From positions 49,226 through 113,225 of the forward strand of contig JAHFRD010000010.1 in NCBI GenBank assembly GCA_023258975.1: a stretch of 64,000 bases of DNA. The letters are read 5' to 3'. Position 1 is the first letter of the stretch; each line of letters opens with the position of its first letter. A model generated the notes under the pieces. That model was not told where the DNA came from. It saw only the letters and a list, made by a program, of their open reading frames with translations, and ran no database searches. The DNA comes from Hydrogenophilales bacterium (GTDB taxonomy: Bacteria; Pseudomonadota; Gammaproteobacteria; Burkholderiales; Thiobacillaceae). Of this stretch, positions 35,491 to 45,522 are shown in pieces. Position numbers and translations under genes: made by a program.

Positions 35491-35887
35491 AAAACACCTT
35501 GACCGGATCATTTGGCTTCACCTTCCTGACATACCCCAGAGCGCCAGGGGTCGTCGCCACCCGGCTGATCATTTCCTCTTCCGTGGACACCTCTATGGGT
35601 GCCTGTGCCAAGCCAGAATATACCAAGCGATCCCAGGCCTGGCGCAATTGATAAGGGTAAATATTAAGTTGTTCCTTGCACATGGCGGCGTGAACGGGAT
35701 GTCCATCCGGCAGCACGAAAATCTGCACCGGCCGGCCATCCGGCCACTTGGTCAGGCGCATGCCGAAGAGGGCGCGCGCCGATGCCTGCGCCAGACTGGT
35801 GCCGGGCACGCCACGATTGACGACGACATCCACCGCCACCGCATGCAGCGAAAAAATCATCAGGAGGAACCAGCCGTACAGCCGCAT
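35480..35887 (-). CDS. Small PstS-like periplasmic binding-fold protein
   Basis: 135 aa. A signal peptide (about residues 1-18, GWFLLMIFSLHAVAVD) is followed by VVVNRGVPGTSLAQASARALF, RLTKWPDGRPVQIFVLPDG and the ending ATTPGALGYVRKV, the pattern of short phosphate-ABC-like PBP proteins lacking a second lobe. It may be a ligand-sensing partner for the downstream barrel and c-di-GMP protein rather than a transporter, since no permease or ATPase is nearby. Confidence 0.75.
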   Translation of the reverse strand: MRLYGWFLLMIFSLHAVAVDVVVNRGVPGTSLAQASARALFGMRLTKWPDGRPVQIFVLPDGHPVHAAMCKEQLNIYPYQLRQAWDRLVYSGLAQAPIEVSTEEEMISRVATTPGALGYVRKVKPNDPVKVFYVE

Positions 35888-35928
35888 CCAACCATCCTAG
35901 TTATGGGTTATTCGAGCCCCGAGGGCCG

Positions 35929-37181
<1,253 letters not shown>

Positions 37182-37204
37182 AACCACTTTCCCCGTCATA
37201 AGCG

Positions 37205-37645
37205 ATGGCCAGCAACGAACAACTCAAGCACAGCGGTCTCAAGGTCACCGGCCCGCGCCTCAAAATCCTCGGCCTGTTCGAGTCCACCAACCAGCGTCAT
37301 CTCACTGCGGACGACGTGTATCGCATGTTGCTGGTCGAGCATATCGACGTCGGCCTGGCCACGGTCTACCGGGTGCTGACCCAGTTCGAGCAGGCCGGCA
37401 TCCTGATCCGCCATCATTTCGACAACGACAAGGCGGTCTACGAACTCAACCAGGGCGGCCATCACGACCATCTGCTGTGCATGCAGTGTGGCCGCGTGGA
37501 AGAGTTCTATGACCCGGAGATCGAGGCCCGCCAGCGCGCCATCGCCGCCGAGCACGGTTTCAAGCTGGCTGAACACGCGCTGCATCTTTATGTCGAATGC
37601 GTGAAGGAAGACTGTCCTCACCGCGCCAAGCCGCGCGAGGGCTGA
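37205..37645 (+). CDS. fur: Ferric uptake regulator
   Basis: 146 aa. A winged helix ([15 protein letters not shown] ... [16 protein letters not shown]) is followed by the metal-binding dimerisation domain with [18 protein letters not shown] (about residues 86-103) and a C-terminal cysteine in VKEDCPHRA. It represses iron uptake genes with Fe(II). It is divergent from bamE as in many betaproteobacteria. Confidence 0.97.
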   Translation: MASNEQLKHSGLKVTGPRLKILGLFESTNQRHLTADDVYRMLLVEHIDVGLATVYRVLTQFEQAGILIRHHFDNDKAVYELNQGGHHDHLLCMQCGRVEEFYDPEIEARQRAIAAEHGFKLAEHALHLYVECVKEDCPHRAKPREG

Positions 37646-37698
37646 CCGCTCATTCCGCTAGAATCCCCCGTCACTCAACGTTTCATCAAGGAAATCAC

Positions 37699-37905
37699 AT
37701 GGCCCGCGTTACCGTCGACGATTGCATCAAGCGCATCCCCAACCGTTTCGAAATGACCCTGGCCGCCGCCTACCGCGCGCGCCAGATTTCCACCGGCTCC
37801 ACCCCCCGCGTGGAAGCGGACAAGGACAAGCCCGCCGTGCTCGCCCTGCGCGAAATCGCAGAAGGGCTGACCGGTGTGGAAGTGCTGAAAAAATCGCAAT
37901 CCTGA
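37699..37905 (+). CDS. rpoZ: RNA polymerase omega subunit
   Basis: 68 aa, starting [20 protein letters not shown] with the conserved RAR motif. AAGGAAA lies 5-6 nt before the ATG. It aids RNA polymerase assembly and forms part of a ppGpp site in E. coli. It is followed 18 nt later by the (p)ppGpp synthetase gene. Confidence 0.97.
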   Translation: MARVTVDDCIKRIPNRFEMTLAAAYRARQISTGSTPRVEADKDKPAVLALREIAEGLTGVEVLKKSQS

Positions 37906-37923
37906 GCGACAAGGCAAAGGGCG

Positions 37924-40122
37924 ATGAAAGCGGCGGCGAACGCGGAACAGGTGCCCCACGCGGCACCGCTCGCGTCCTCGCGCCTCTCGCCGGATGAGGA
38001 TGCGCCCCCTCCAGCCTGCATCGCCTACCTGAAAGACGCCGATATCGCGGCGTTCCAGCGCGCTTACCGGTTTGCCGAGCACGCGCACACCGGCCAGTTC
38101 CGCAAGGACGGCAAGCCTTACATCACCCACCCCCTGGCGGTGGCGGAAATCCTGGCGGAATGGCAGCTCGACGCGCAGACCCTGATCGCCGCGCTGCTGC
38201 ATGACGTGGTGGAAGATACCGGCATCGGTTCCGCCGAGATTGCCCAGGAATTCGGCAAGGCGGTGGCGGGCCTGGTGGACGGGGTCACCAAACTGGACAA
38301 GATTCAGTTCGAGAACAAGGCCCAGGCGCAAGCCGAGAACTTCCGCAAGATGCTGCTGGCGATGGCGCGCGATGTACGCGTCATCCTCATCAAGCTGGCC
38401 GACCGCCTGCACAACATGCGCACCCTGGACGTGATGCGCCCGGACAAACAGGGCCGCATCGCCCAGGAAACCCTGGACATCTACGCTCCCATCGCCAATC
38501 GCCTGGGGCTCAATCACCTGTATCAGGAACTGGAAGACCTCGCCTTCGAACACCTGCACCCGACCCGTTACAAGGTCATCGAGAAAGCCGTGAAGGCGGC
38601 GCGCGGCAACCGTGGCGAAGTGGTGGACAAGATTCGCGCGGCGATCGAGGCCAAGCTCGCCACCTGCCAGATTCCGGCGCATATCTACGGCCGCGAGAAA
38701 CATCTCTACAGCGTCTACCGCAAGATGCAGGAAAAGCACCTGGCCTTTTCCGAGGTGTTCGACATCTACGGCTTCCGCGTCATCGTCGAGGATGCCCGCG
38801 CCTGCTATGTGGCCCTGGGCGCGCTGCACGCGCTGTACAAACCCATCCCCGGCAAATTCAAGGACTACCTCGCCATTCCCAAGCCGAACGGCTACCAGTC
38901 CCTGCACACCACCTTGTTCGGCCCCTTCGGGGCGCCGGTGGAAGTGCAGATCCGCACCCAGGAAATGCATCGCATCGCCGAGGCGGGCGTCGCCTCGCAC
39001 TGGCTCTACAAGGCCGGCGAAAATTCGATCTCGGAACTGCAAATCCAGACCAACCAGTGGCTGCAAAGCCTGCTCGACATCCAGGCCGACAGCCGCGATT
39101 CGGTGGAATTTCTGGAACACATCAAATTCGATCTGTTCCCCGACGAGGTCTACGTGTTCACCCCCAAGGGCCGCATCGTCGCCTTGCCGCGCGGCGCCAC
39201 GGCGGTGGATTTCGCCTACAGCGTGCATACCGACGTGGGCAACCATTGCGTGGGCGTGAAGATCAACAGCGAATTCATGCCGCTGTCCACACCGCTCAAG
39301 AACGGCGACCGGGTCGAGGTGCTGACCTCGGAATCCGCCCGCCCCAATCCGGCCTGGGCACATTTCGCCATCACCGGCAAGGCGCGTGCGCATATCCGCA
39401 ATGCGCTGAAAAGCACCCATCGGCATGAGTCCATCCTGCTCGGCGTCCGCCTGCTGGATCAGGCCATACGCGCGCTGGGCAGCGAACCGGACAGCCTGAG
39501 CGCGGCGCACTGGGAGCAATTCCAGAAGGAAATCGGCCGCGGCCGTGAAGACACCCTGGCCGACATCGGCCTGGGAAAACGCCTCGCCTTCGTGGTCGCG
39601 CGGCAACTCCTGGCCAAGGAAGTCGATGCCCTGCCCGGCAAGAGCGCCGGCCCCATGCCCATCCACGGCGCCGAAGGCGTGGTGGTGCGCCTGGGGAAAT
39701 GCTGCCGGCCGATCCCCGGCGACCCCATCATCGGCCAGATCAAGAAAGAACAGGGCCTGATCATTCACACCCACGACTGTCCACAGGTGCGCCATTACCG
39801 CGAAGACCCGGACAAATGGGTCGATGTCACCTGGGACGCGCAGCTCGACAAACAGTTTGAAGTCGGCATCCGCGTCATCGTCGCCAACCAGCGCGGCGTC
39901 CTCGCCAAGGTCGCCGCCGCCATCGCCTCGGAAGGCTCCGACATCGACAACGTGCGCATGGAAGAAGAGGCGGACACCTATACCAGCCTGTATTTCACCG
40001 TCAGCGTGCAGAATCGCCTGCACCTCGCCCGCCTCATGCGCGCCCTGCGTGGACTGCATGAAGTGGTGCGCATCCAGCGCATGAAGGGCAAGGGCGAGGA
40101 ACGCGGCGTCAATGTCGTATAA
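37924..40122 (+). CDS. spoT: Bifunctional (p)ppGpp synthetase/hydrolase
   Basis: 732 aa. The HD hydrolase domain (HD at 93-94, LLHDVVEDTG) is intact, and the synthetase domain has FKDYLAIPKPNGYQSLHTT (about residues 312-330). A TGS domain (VFTPKGRIVALPRGATAVDF), a zinc-finger-like region and a C-terminal ACT domain (IRVIVANQRGVLAKVAAAIA) follow. Presence of both active sites fits a SpoT/Rel enzyme rather than RelA. It lies in rpoZ-spoT-ridA-recG. Confidence 0.96.
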   Translation: MKAAANAEQVPHAAPLASSRLSPDEDAPPPACIAYLKDADIAAFQRAYRFAEHAHTGQFRKDGKPYITHPLAVAEILAEWQLDAQTLIAALLHDVVEDTGIGSAEIAQEFGKAVAGLVDGVTKLDKIQFENKAQAQAENFRKMLLAMARDVRVILIKLADRLHNMRTLDVMRPDKQGRIAQETLDIYAPIANRLGLNHLYQELEDLAFEHLHPTRYKVIEKAVKAARGNRGEVVDKIRAAIEAKLATCQIPAHIYGREKHLYSVYRKMQEKHLAFSEVFDIYGFRVIVEDARACYVALGALHALYKPIPGKFKDYLAIPKPNGYQSLHTTLFGPFGAPVEVQIRTQEMHRIAEAGVASHWLYKAGENSISELQIQTNQWLQSLLDIQADSRDSVEFLEHIKFDLFPDEVYVFTPKGRIVALPRGATAVDFAYSVHTDVGNHCVGVKINSEFMPLSTPLKNGDRVEVLTSESARPNPAWAHFAITGKARAHIRNALKSTHRHESILLGVRLLDQAIRALGSEPDSLSAAHWEQFQKEIGRGREDTLADIGLGKRLAFVVARQLLAKEVDALPGKSAGPMPIHGAEGVVVRLGKCCRPIPGDPIIGQIKKEQGLIIHTHDCPQVRHYREDPDKWVDVTWDAQLDKQFEVGIRVIVANQRGVLAKVAAAIASEGSDIDNVRMEEEADTYTSLYFTVSVQNRLHLARLMRALRGLHEVVRIQRMKGKGEERGVNVV

Positions 40123-40173
40123 CCGGCGGGAGCGTCCGCTTGCCGCGCGACACTCCCCCCTTCGTCAACCCAA

Positions 40174-40199
40174 GTTCGGCCCGCGAGCGAACCTCCTAC
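40174..40199. repeat. Degenerate copy of the 5084-5117 hairpin repeat
   Basis: GTTCG (40174-40178) and CGAAC (40188-40192) pair around a CCCGCGAG loop, followed by CTCCTAC. The loop and right flank match the copy at 5084-5117. It lies just before ridA. Confidence 0.55.
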
Positions 40200-40203
40200 C
40201 CCC

Positions 40204-40584
40204 ATGACCAAAACCATCATCGCCACCGCCGACGCGCCCGCCGCCATCGGCACCTATTCCCAGGCCGTCAGGGCGGGGAACACCGTCTACCTGTCCGGCC
40301 AGATCGGCCTCGACCCGACCAGCATGCAAATGGTGGAGGGCATCGAAGCGCAGATTCATCAGGTATTCCGCAACCTGCGCGCCGTCGCGACCGCCGCCGG
40401 CGGCGGCCTGGCCGACGTGGTCAAGCTCAACGTCTTCCTCACCGACCTCGGTCATTTCGCCAAGGTCAACGAAATCATGGCGCAGTACTTCAGCCAGCCC
40501 TACCCGGCGCGCGCCGCTGTCGGCGTCGCCAGCCTGCCGCGCGCGGCGCTGGTGGAGGCAGACGCGGTGATGGTGCTCGGCTGA
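40204..40584 (+). CDS. ridA: RidA-family reactive intermediate deaminase
   Basis: 126 aa. Motifs: [24 protein letters not shown] (split at conserved glycines) and [23 protein letters not shown] with the key arginine (about residue 103). It hydrolyses 2-aminoacrylate-type enamines made by PLP enzymes such as the threonine dehydratase also encoded in this window. It lies between spoT and recG. Confidence 0.95.
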   Translation: MTKTIIATADAPAAIGTYSQAVRAGNTVYLSGQIGLDPTSMQMVEGIEAQIHQVFRNLRAVATAAGGGLADVVKLNVFLTDLGHFAKVNEIMAQYFSQPYPARAAVGVASLPRAALVEADAVMVLG

Positions 40585-40594
40585 CCCGGGCCAG

Positions 40595-42652
40595 ATGGCG
40601 GCTTCGTCCCCGGAAGAGGTCGCCCGCAAACTGGGCTACGCCAGCCCGGCCGACCTGATCCTGCATCTGCCGCTCCGGTACCAGGACGAAACCCGGATCA
40701 CGCCCCTGCGCGATGTCCGTCCGGGCGACACCGCACAGGTCGAAGGCGTGGTGGAACACTGTGAAGTCCAGAACCGGCCACGCCGGCAACTGATCGCCCA
40801 AGTGACCGACACCGTGTCCGGCGGCGCCCAGCTTTTTTTCCGCCTCCTGCACTTCTACCCCAGTCAGGTGGCGTTGCTGAAACCCGGCGCGCGGGTACGC
40901 CTGCTGGGCGAGATCCGGCCCGGTTTCTTCGGCGCCGAGATGGTGCATCCCCAGTTCCGCGTGGTCAGGGAAAACACCCCGCTGCCGGACACGCTCACCC
41001 CGATCTACCCGGCGGTGGCGGCGCTGTCGCAATACGCTATCCGCAAAGCGGTCGCCGGCGCCCTGGCCGAGGCCGATCTGAGCGACCCGCTGCCCGTGCC
41101 GTTGAACCTGCCCGGCTTCGCCGAGGCATTGGGCGCCTTGCACCATCCCCCGCCCGACGCCGACCTCGCCGCGCTGGAATCCCGCGACACGCCCGCCTGG
41201 CGGCGCCTCAAGTACGACGAACTCCTGGCGCAGCAACTCTCGCTGCGCCTGGCCGCGCGTCAACGCCTGGCGCTGCGCGCCCTCCCCCTGCCCGACGACG
41301 GCGCCCTGGCCGCGCGCCTGCTGGCCGCCCTGCCCTTCGCCATGACCGCCGCGCAAGAGCGGGCACTGCATGAAATCCGCCACGACCTGGCACGTCCACA
41401 CCCGATGAACCGTCTCCTGCAAGGCGATGTCGGCAGCGGCAAAACCCTGGTTGCCGCGCTCGTGGTGCTACCCGCCCTGGCCGCCGGCCACCAGGTGGCG
41501 GTGATGGCCCCCACCGAAATTCTCGCCGAACAGCTTTTTCTGAAATTCCACGAATGGCTGGCACCCCTGGGCCTTGAAGTCGCCTGGCTCGCCGCCGCGC
41601 TCAGGGGCAAGGCGAAGAAGGCCACACTGGCGGGCATCGCCGACGGCACGGTGCGGGTCGCGGTCGGCACCCATGCCCTGTTCCAGAACGGGGTCGCCTT
41701 CCACAACCTCGCCCTCGTGGTGGTCGATGAACAACACCGCTTCGGGGTCGCGCAACGGCTGGCGTTGCGCGACAAGGGCGCGGCGGTTTCTGCTTGCGAG
41801 GCGCGAGTCGCAAGTTCGGATGCCGACTCGCAACCCCACATGCTGATGATGTCCGCCACGCCCATCCCGCGCAGCCTGGCGATGAGCTATTACGCTGACC
41901 TCGACGTTTCGGTGATCGACGAACTCCCGCCTGGACGCACCCCCATCACCACCCGCACGATCAACGCAAATCGACGCGCCGAGGTGATCGAGCGCCTACA
42001 CGACTACTGCCTTTCCGGCGCCCAGGCGTACTGGGTGTGCCCGCTGGTGGAGGAGTCGGAAAAGCTGCAATTGCGCGCGGCGGAGGAGAGCCACGCCGAA
42101 CTCGTCGCCCTCTTGCCGGAGTTGAACGTCGGCCTGGTGCACGGGCGCATGAAGTCGGAGGCAAAGGCCGCCGTGATGAGCGCCTTCAAGGCCGGCGAAC
42201 TGCATCTGCTGGTGGCGACCACGGTGATCGAGGTCGGTGTCGATGTGCCCAATGCCGCGCTCATGGTGATCGAGCACGCCGAGCGCTATGGCCTCGCGCA
42301 ACTGCACCAGTTGCGCGGCCGCGTCGGGCGTGGCGCGCGCGAATCCACCTGCCTGCTGATGTACGAAGGCCCGCTTTCCGAAGCCGCGAGACAACGCCTG
42401 AAGATCATCCACGACCACAATGACGGTTTCGCCATCGCCCGCGCCGACCTGCAACTACGCGGCCCCGGCGAATTCCTCGGCGCGCGCCAGTCCGGACAGC
42501 AACTGCTGCGCTTCGCCGACCCGGTGGCGGATGCCGACCTGCTGGAACAGGCGCGCGATGCCGCCGACGGCCTGCTGGAACGCCACCCGGACGGCGCGCG
42601 ACGCCACCTCGCCCGTTGGCTGCCGCACGGGCTGGATCTCTTTCGCGCCTGA
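40595..42652 (+). CDS. recG: ATP-dependent DNA helicase RecG
   Basis: 685 aa. An OB-fold wedge domain (about residues 30-180) precedes the helicase core with Walker A LLQGDVGSGKT (about 276), DEQH box VVVDEQHRFGVAQ (about 377), SATPIPRSLAMSYYADLDVSVIDE and the C-terminal QLHQLRGRVGRGARESTCLL. RecG reverses stalled forks and branch migrates junctions. A stretch of about 16 residues (about 398-414) between motifs II and III is coded by a small palindromic repeat and is not usual in the family. Confidence 0.96.
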   Translation: MAASSPEEVARKLGYASPADLILHLPLRYQDETRITPLRDVRPGDTAQVEGVVEHCEVQNRPRRQLIAQVTDTVSGGAQLFFRLLHFYPSQVALLKPGARVRLLGEIRPGFFGAEMVHPQFRVVRENTPLPDTLTPIYPAVAALSQYAIRKAVAGALAEADLSDPLPVPLNLPGFAEALGALHHPPPDADLAALESRDTPAWRRLKYDELLAQQLSLRLAARQRLALRALPLPDDGALAARLLAALPFAMTAAQERALHEIRHDLARPHPMNRLLQGDVGSGKTLVAALVVLPALAAGHQVAVMAPTEILAEQLFLKFHEWLAPLGLEVAWLAAALRGKAKKATLAGIADGTVRVAVGTHALFQNGVAFHNLALVVVDEQHRFGVAQRLALRDKGAAVSACEARVASSDADSQPHMLMMSATPIPRSLAMSYYADLDVSVIDELPPGRTPITTRTINANRRAEVIERLHDYCLSGAQAYWVCPLVEESEKLQLRAAEESHAELVALLPELNVGLVHGRMKSEAKAAVMSAFKAGELHLLVATTVIEVGVDVPNAALMVIEHAERYGLAQLHQLRGRVGRGARESTCLLMYEGPLSEAARQRLKIIHDHNDGFAIARADLQLRGPGEFLGARQSGQQLLRFADPVADADLLEQARDAADGLLERHPDGARRHLARWLPHGLDLFRA
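41791..41833. repeat. Short palindromic repeat inside recG
   Basis: CTTGCGA (41793-41799) and TCGCAAG (41808-41814) are inverted arms, and a near-repeat GACTCGCAA follows at 41825-41833. It codes in frame for the extra residues of RecG. Confidence 0.65.
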
Positions 42653-42692
42653 CTGGTACACACCAACCAGTACCCGAGTAATACCCTAGGCT

Positions 42693-42710
42693 TATAAGCG
42701 AATGCTTATA
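42693..42710. promoter_or_regulatory. Operator-like palindrome at the YeeE promoter
   Basis: TATAAGC-GAAT-GCTTATA is a perfect 7-bp inverted repeat, and its right arm runs into TATACA (42707-42712), a good -10 candidate, 33 nt before the first gene's start. The form resembles ArsR-family operators. A near-identical site precedes the cytochrome c gene (54582-54598). Confidence 0.7.
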
Positions 42711-42745
42711 CAATCGCGCCCCGGCACCATCCCTGGAGGAGAGAC

Positions 42746-43300
42746 ATGGACTGGCTTACCCACCCCTGGCCCTGGTATGTGGCGGGGCCGCTGATCGGCT
42801 TGATGGTGCCGATGATGCTGTTCATCGGCAACCGCTCATTCGGCATTTCCAACAACCTGCGCCACCTGTGCGCGATCACCCAGCCGCACAAGGTGGAGAT
42901 CGACTTCTTCCGTTACAACTGGAAGGAACACACCTGGAGCCTGGTGTTCGTCATCGGCACCGGACTGGGCGGCTATCTCGCCGGCGTGGTGTTCGCCAAC
43001 CCGCATCCGGTGGAACTCAGCCAGGCCGCCCAGGACATGCTGACCGCATGGGGCTTCACGCAACCCGGCCACAATCTGGTGCCGGAGGAACTGTTCCACA
43101 CCAGCGTGCGCAACTTCACCTATCTGTTCGCCTGCGGCGTGCTGGTGGGGTTCGGCACCCGTTATGCCGGCGGCTGCACCTCGGGCCACGCCATCACCGG
43201 CCTGGCCACCCTGCAACTGCCCTCGCTCTACGCGGTGCTGGGCATCTTCGGTGGCGGCATCACCGCCTCCTGGTTTCTGGTTCCCTGGATGCTGCAATGA
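42746..43300 (+). CDS. YeeE/YedE-family sulfur-compound transporter, part 1
   Basis: 184 aa, about five helices. The family motif [16 protein letters not shown] (about residues 138-153) contains the conserved cysteine. YeeE proteins carry thiosulfate or related sulfur species across the inner membrane. GGAGGAG lies 6 nt before the ATG. It overlaps the second half gene by 4 nt; together they form the two-subunit version of the family. Confidence 0.9.
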   Translation: MDWLTHPWPWYVAGPLIGLMVPMMLFIGNRSFGISNNLRHLCAITQPHKVEIDFFRYNWKEHTWSLVFVIGTGLGGYLAGVVFANPHPVELSQAAQDMLTAWGFTQPGHNLVPEELFHTSVRNFTYLFACGVLVGFGTRYAGGCTSGHAITGLATLQLPSLYAVLGIFGGGITASWFLVPWMLQ

Positions 43301-43716
43301 CCCGCTATCTGCCCTATCTCCTGGTCGGCGTCCTGTTCGGCTTTGTCTTAATCAAGGCGGAAGCGGCTTCCTGGTATCGCATCCAGGAAATGTTCCATTT
43401 CCAGAGCTTCCATATGTATGGAATTCTCTTTTCGGCCATCGCCACCGGCCTGGTCAGCGTCCAGATCGTCAAACTCCTGGGCAGACGCAAGGCGCTGGAT
43501 GGCCAGGTCATCGACATCCCGGAAAAAGCGCCTGGCACGAAAAGCTATGTCTTCGGCGGGCTGGTGTTCGGCTTCGGCTGGGGTCTGATCGGGCTATGCC
43601 CCGGCCCCATGTTCGCGCTGGCAGGCACCGGCTCGCTGGGCGCTCTCGTTGTCCTGGCCGGCGCGCTGCACGGCACCTGGCTGTATGGTGCATTAAAGCA
43701 ACACGTGCCTCATTAG
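43297..43716 (+). CDS. YeeE/YedE-family sulfur-compound transporter, part 2 (DUF6691)
   Basis: 139 aa, four helices. The signature GWGLIGLCPGPMFALAGTG (about residues 94-112) carries the second conserved cysteine. Its ATG overlaps the previous stop (ATGA), so the pair is co-translated. It is followed by a T-rich terminator. Confidence 0.9.
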   Translation: MTRYLPYLLVGVLFGFVLIKAEAASWYRIQEMFHFQSFHMYGILFSAIATGLVSVQIVKLLGRRKALDGQVIDIPEKAPGTKSYVFGGLVFGFGWGLIGLCPGPMFALAGTGSLGALVVLAGALHGTWLYGALKQHVPH

Positions 43717-43722
43717 TTTTTT

Positions 43723-43750
43723 CACCTCATTCATAAAGGTGTTTTTTTTT
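43723..43750 (+). terminator. Intrinsic terminator after YeeE pair
   Basis: CACCT and AGGTG form a short stem 7 nt after the stop, followed by nine T residues. The stem is weak, but the T-run is long. Confidence 0.6.
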
Positions 43751-43777
43751 GACAGCCATTGAGGTGCGGACTACCCT
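43749..43777 (+). promoter_or_regulatory. Putative promoter of the SCP-2-like gene
   Basis: TTGACA and TACCCT are 17 bp apart. The leader to the start codon is about 125 nt and holds two small hairpins (CGGGA-CTA-TCCCG and GCCCC-ATCGA-GGGGC). Confidence 0.45.
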
Positions 43778-43909
43778 TCGCGCCGGCTTTTATTGCCTCT
43801 CAAGTCGATCGCGGGACTATCCCGGGGTTGACTTGGCCCCATCGAGGGGCGGCTCGGGTGCTTTTTCCGAACCGGGGGTACCGTTAACCCGCATTTGGAG
43901 GAGACACCC

Positions 43910-44416
43910 ATGCGCATGATTACCCTGGCCCTCGCCGCCGCCGGCCTGACTTCCCTGGCCACCCAAGCCGCCCCCCTGATGTCCAACGAATGGGCGCAGC
44001 AGGCCTGCAATTACTGGAATACCAACAAGCAACTCACCGACGAGCTGGCCGTGAAGTGGGCGCCGAACGACGGCGGCCGTGGCTACAAGGTCATCCACAT
44101 GTATCGCGACGAGTGCGGCGAAGCCGGGAAAGTGGAAATGACCATCTCCACCAAGGGCGGCAAGACCACCTGCATCTACGCCGGCCCGGTTCAGCACGCC
44201 GACCTGAACTACGAGATGGACTACAAGATGCACGCCGAAACCAAGCGCTGGCACGAGATGGGCGCCGGTGAATACGGCCCCATGCGTGCCATGATGTTCA
44301 ACCGTCTCAAGTTCGAAGGCCCGAAGGTTGAAGCCATGAAAGTCATGGGCCCGTTCGAGCAGTTCCTTCTGATCCCCGGCAAGGTACCCGGCGACGACAC
44401 CTGCCCGGCCAAGTAA
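43910..44416 (+). CDS. Periplasmic SCP-2 sterol-transfer-like protein
   Basis: 168 aa from the ATG at 43910; GGAGGAG precedes it by 5-6 nt. The signal peptide is about residues 1-21 (ITLALAAAGLTSLATQAAP). The mature domain has the SCP-2-like pattern YKVIHMYRDECG, KVEMTISTKGGKTTCIYAG and a long tail with KVMGPFEQFLLIPGKVPG. Four cysteines suggest disulfides. The ligand is unknown; a hydrophobic or sulfur compound is possible given the neighbouring YeeE pair. Confidence 0.72.
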   Translation: MRMITLALAAAGLTSLATQAAPLMSNEWAQQACNYWNTNKQLTDELAVKWAPNDGGRGYKVIHMYRDECGEAGKVEMTISTKGGKTTCIYAGPVQHADLNYEMDYKMHAETKRWHEMGAGEYGPMRAMMFNRLKFEGPKVEAMKVMGPFEQFLLIPGKVPGDDTCPAK

Positions 44417-44435
44417 TCCGGCCTGGCGCGAACCA

Positions 44436-44469
44436 GCCCGCGAGGCGCGATGCCTCGCGGGCTTTTTTT
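44436..44469 (+). terminator. Intrinsic terminator
   Basis: An 11-bp perfect stem GCCCGCGAGGC / GCCTCGCGGGC with a 5-nt loop is followed by seven T residues, 20 nt past the stop. Confidence 0.92.
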
Positions 44470-44477
44470 ATCCTTGC

Positions 44478-44795
44478 TTATTGCCCGGCGGGAATCGGCA
44501 CTACTCGAAGCGGCGTGCCGCCGGACACGATGGCGAACAGGCGGTCGATATTGGGATGTTTGCCGGGATGCTGGCGCGCATCCTCGCCATGTTCCGCGTA
44601 GAGCCGCAGCCCTTCTTCCGCCGCTTCACGGTCGATACGGCCGAAGCGGTGTGCCAGCCAGGCATAGACACGAACGGATCCGGCGCTGCCAGGCCGGTTT
44701 TCGATCACCGCCACGACCGCGTCGCCATTGACCAACTCGATGCGGGACAGATTGTTCACGGTCGGCAATTGCGCCAGGTTGTCAGCGAAGCTCAT
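44478..44795 (-). CDS. DUF2322 family protein
   Basis: 105 aa without signal or membrane helix. It matches DUF2322 by NNLSRIELVNGDAVVAVIENRPGSAGSVRVY and YAEHGEDARQHPGKHPNIDRLF (each read as separated conserved blocks). Function is unknown; the family is mainly betaproteobacterial. Its start overlaps the coq7 stop (TGATG). Confidence 0.85.
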   Translation of the reverse strand: MSFADNLAQLPTVNNLSRIELVNGDAVVAVIENRPGSAGSVRVYAWLAHRFGRIDREAAEEGLRLYAEHGEDARQHPGKHPNIDRLFAIVSGGTPLRVVPIPAGQ

Positions 44796-45424
44796 CAGAT
44801 TCGGTATGCGGCAAGGGTGAGAACTTTCGCGGTGAGCCGCATGGCGCCCCGCACCGGGGCGGGCAGCGGCGCGCCACCGTGGGCGATGGCCGTGTCTGCG
44901 TGTTTCGCTTCATCCATTTTCATCTGCTCGACGATGGCGCGGCTTTTGCTGTCCCCTTCGGGCAACAAGCCGAGGTGGCTATCCAGATGCCCCTCGACCT
45001 GACGCTCGGTTTCCGCCAGGAAACCCAGGTTCCACTTGTCGCCCAGCGCCCCCGCCAAAGCGCCCAGGGCGAAGGAGCCGGTATACCAGAGCGGGTTGAG
45101 AAAGCTCTTGTGGCTGCCCAGTTCTTCCAGACGTTTTTCACACCAGGCCAGGTGTTCGGTTTCCTCGGCGGCGGCTTCCAGCAGGGCGCGCCGCGCTTCC
45201 GGATTGCGCGCGGTGAGGGACTGGCCGGCATAAAGGGCCTGCGCGCACACCTCGCCGCTGTGGTTGATGCGCATGAGGCCGGCGGCATGATGTTTGTCCG
45301 CCTCGCCCAGTTCCGCGTCCGGCAAGCCGGCATCCGGGTATGGGCGGCGCGAGCCGGCCTTGGCGAAGACCGTGCGCAGGGCTTTATCAAATTGAAGGAT
45401 GAGGGTGTCCGGGGTGGGCGGCAT
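44795..45424 (-). CDS. coq7: Demethoxyubiquinone hydroxylase Coq7
   Basis: 209 aa from the ATG at 45424. The di-iron ligand motifs are [41 protein letters not shown] and [12 protein letters not shown]. It adds the last hydroxyl group of ubiquinone with O2, implying aerobic quinone synthesis. It is divergent from the TauE gene. Confidence 0.95.
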   Translation of the reverse strand: MPPTPDTLILQFDKALRTVFAKAGSRRPYPDAGLPDAELGEADKHHAAGLMRINHSGEVCAQALYAGQSLTARNPEARRALLEAAAEETEHLAWCEKRLEELGSHKSFLNPLWYTGSFALGALAGALGDKWNLGFLAETERQVEGHLDSHLGLLPEGDSKSRAIVEQMKMDEAKHADTAIAHGGAPLPAPVRGAMRLTAKVLTLAAYRI

Positions 45425-45522
45425 GAGCGGGCTTCCATCTGGATGGGGGCGTCCGATTATCTCCCAATCGACGATTCCATTCCCGCCCCGGCCATGCTCC
45501 AATCCGCGCTTTTTTGCCCCCC

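Noticed and set aside
37675..40059. Long minus-strand frame opposite spoT
   Set aside because: Shadow of the spoT coding strand; no domain seen.
41788..41836. Possible frameshift or sequencing error in recG
   Set aside because: The helicase motifs before and after are in the same frame and the extra length is a multiple of three.
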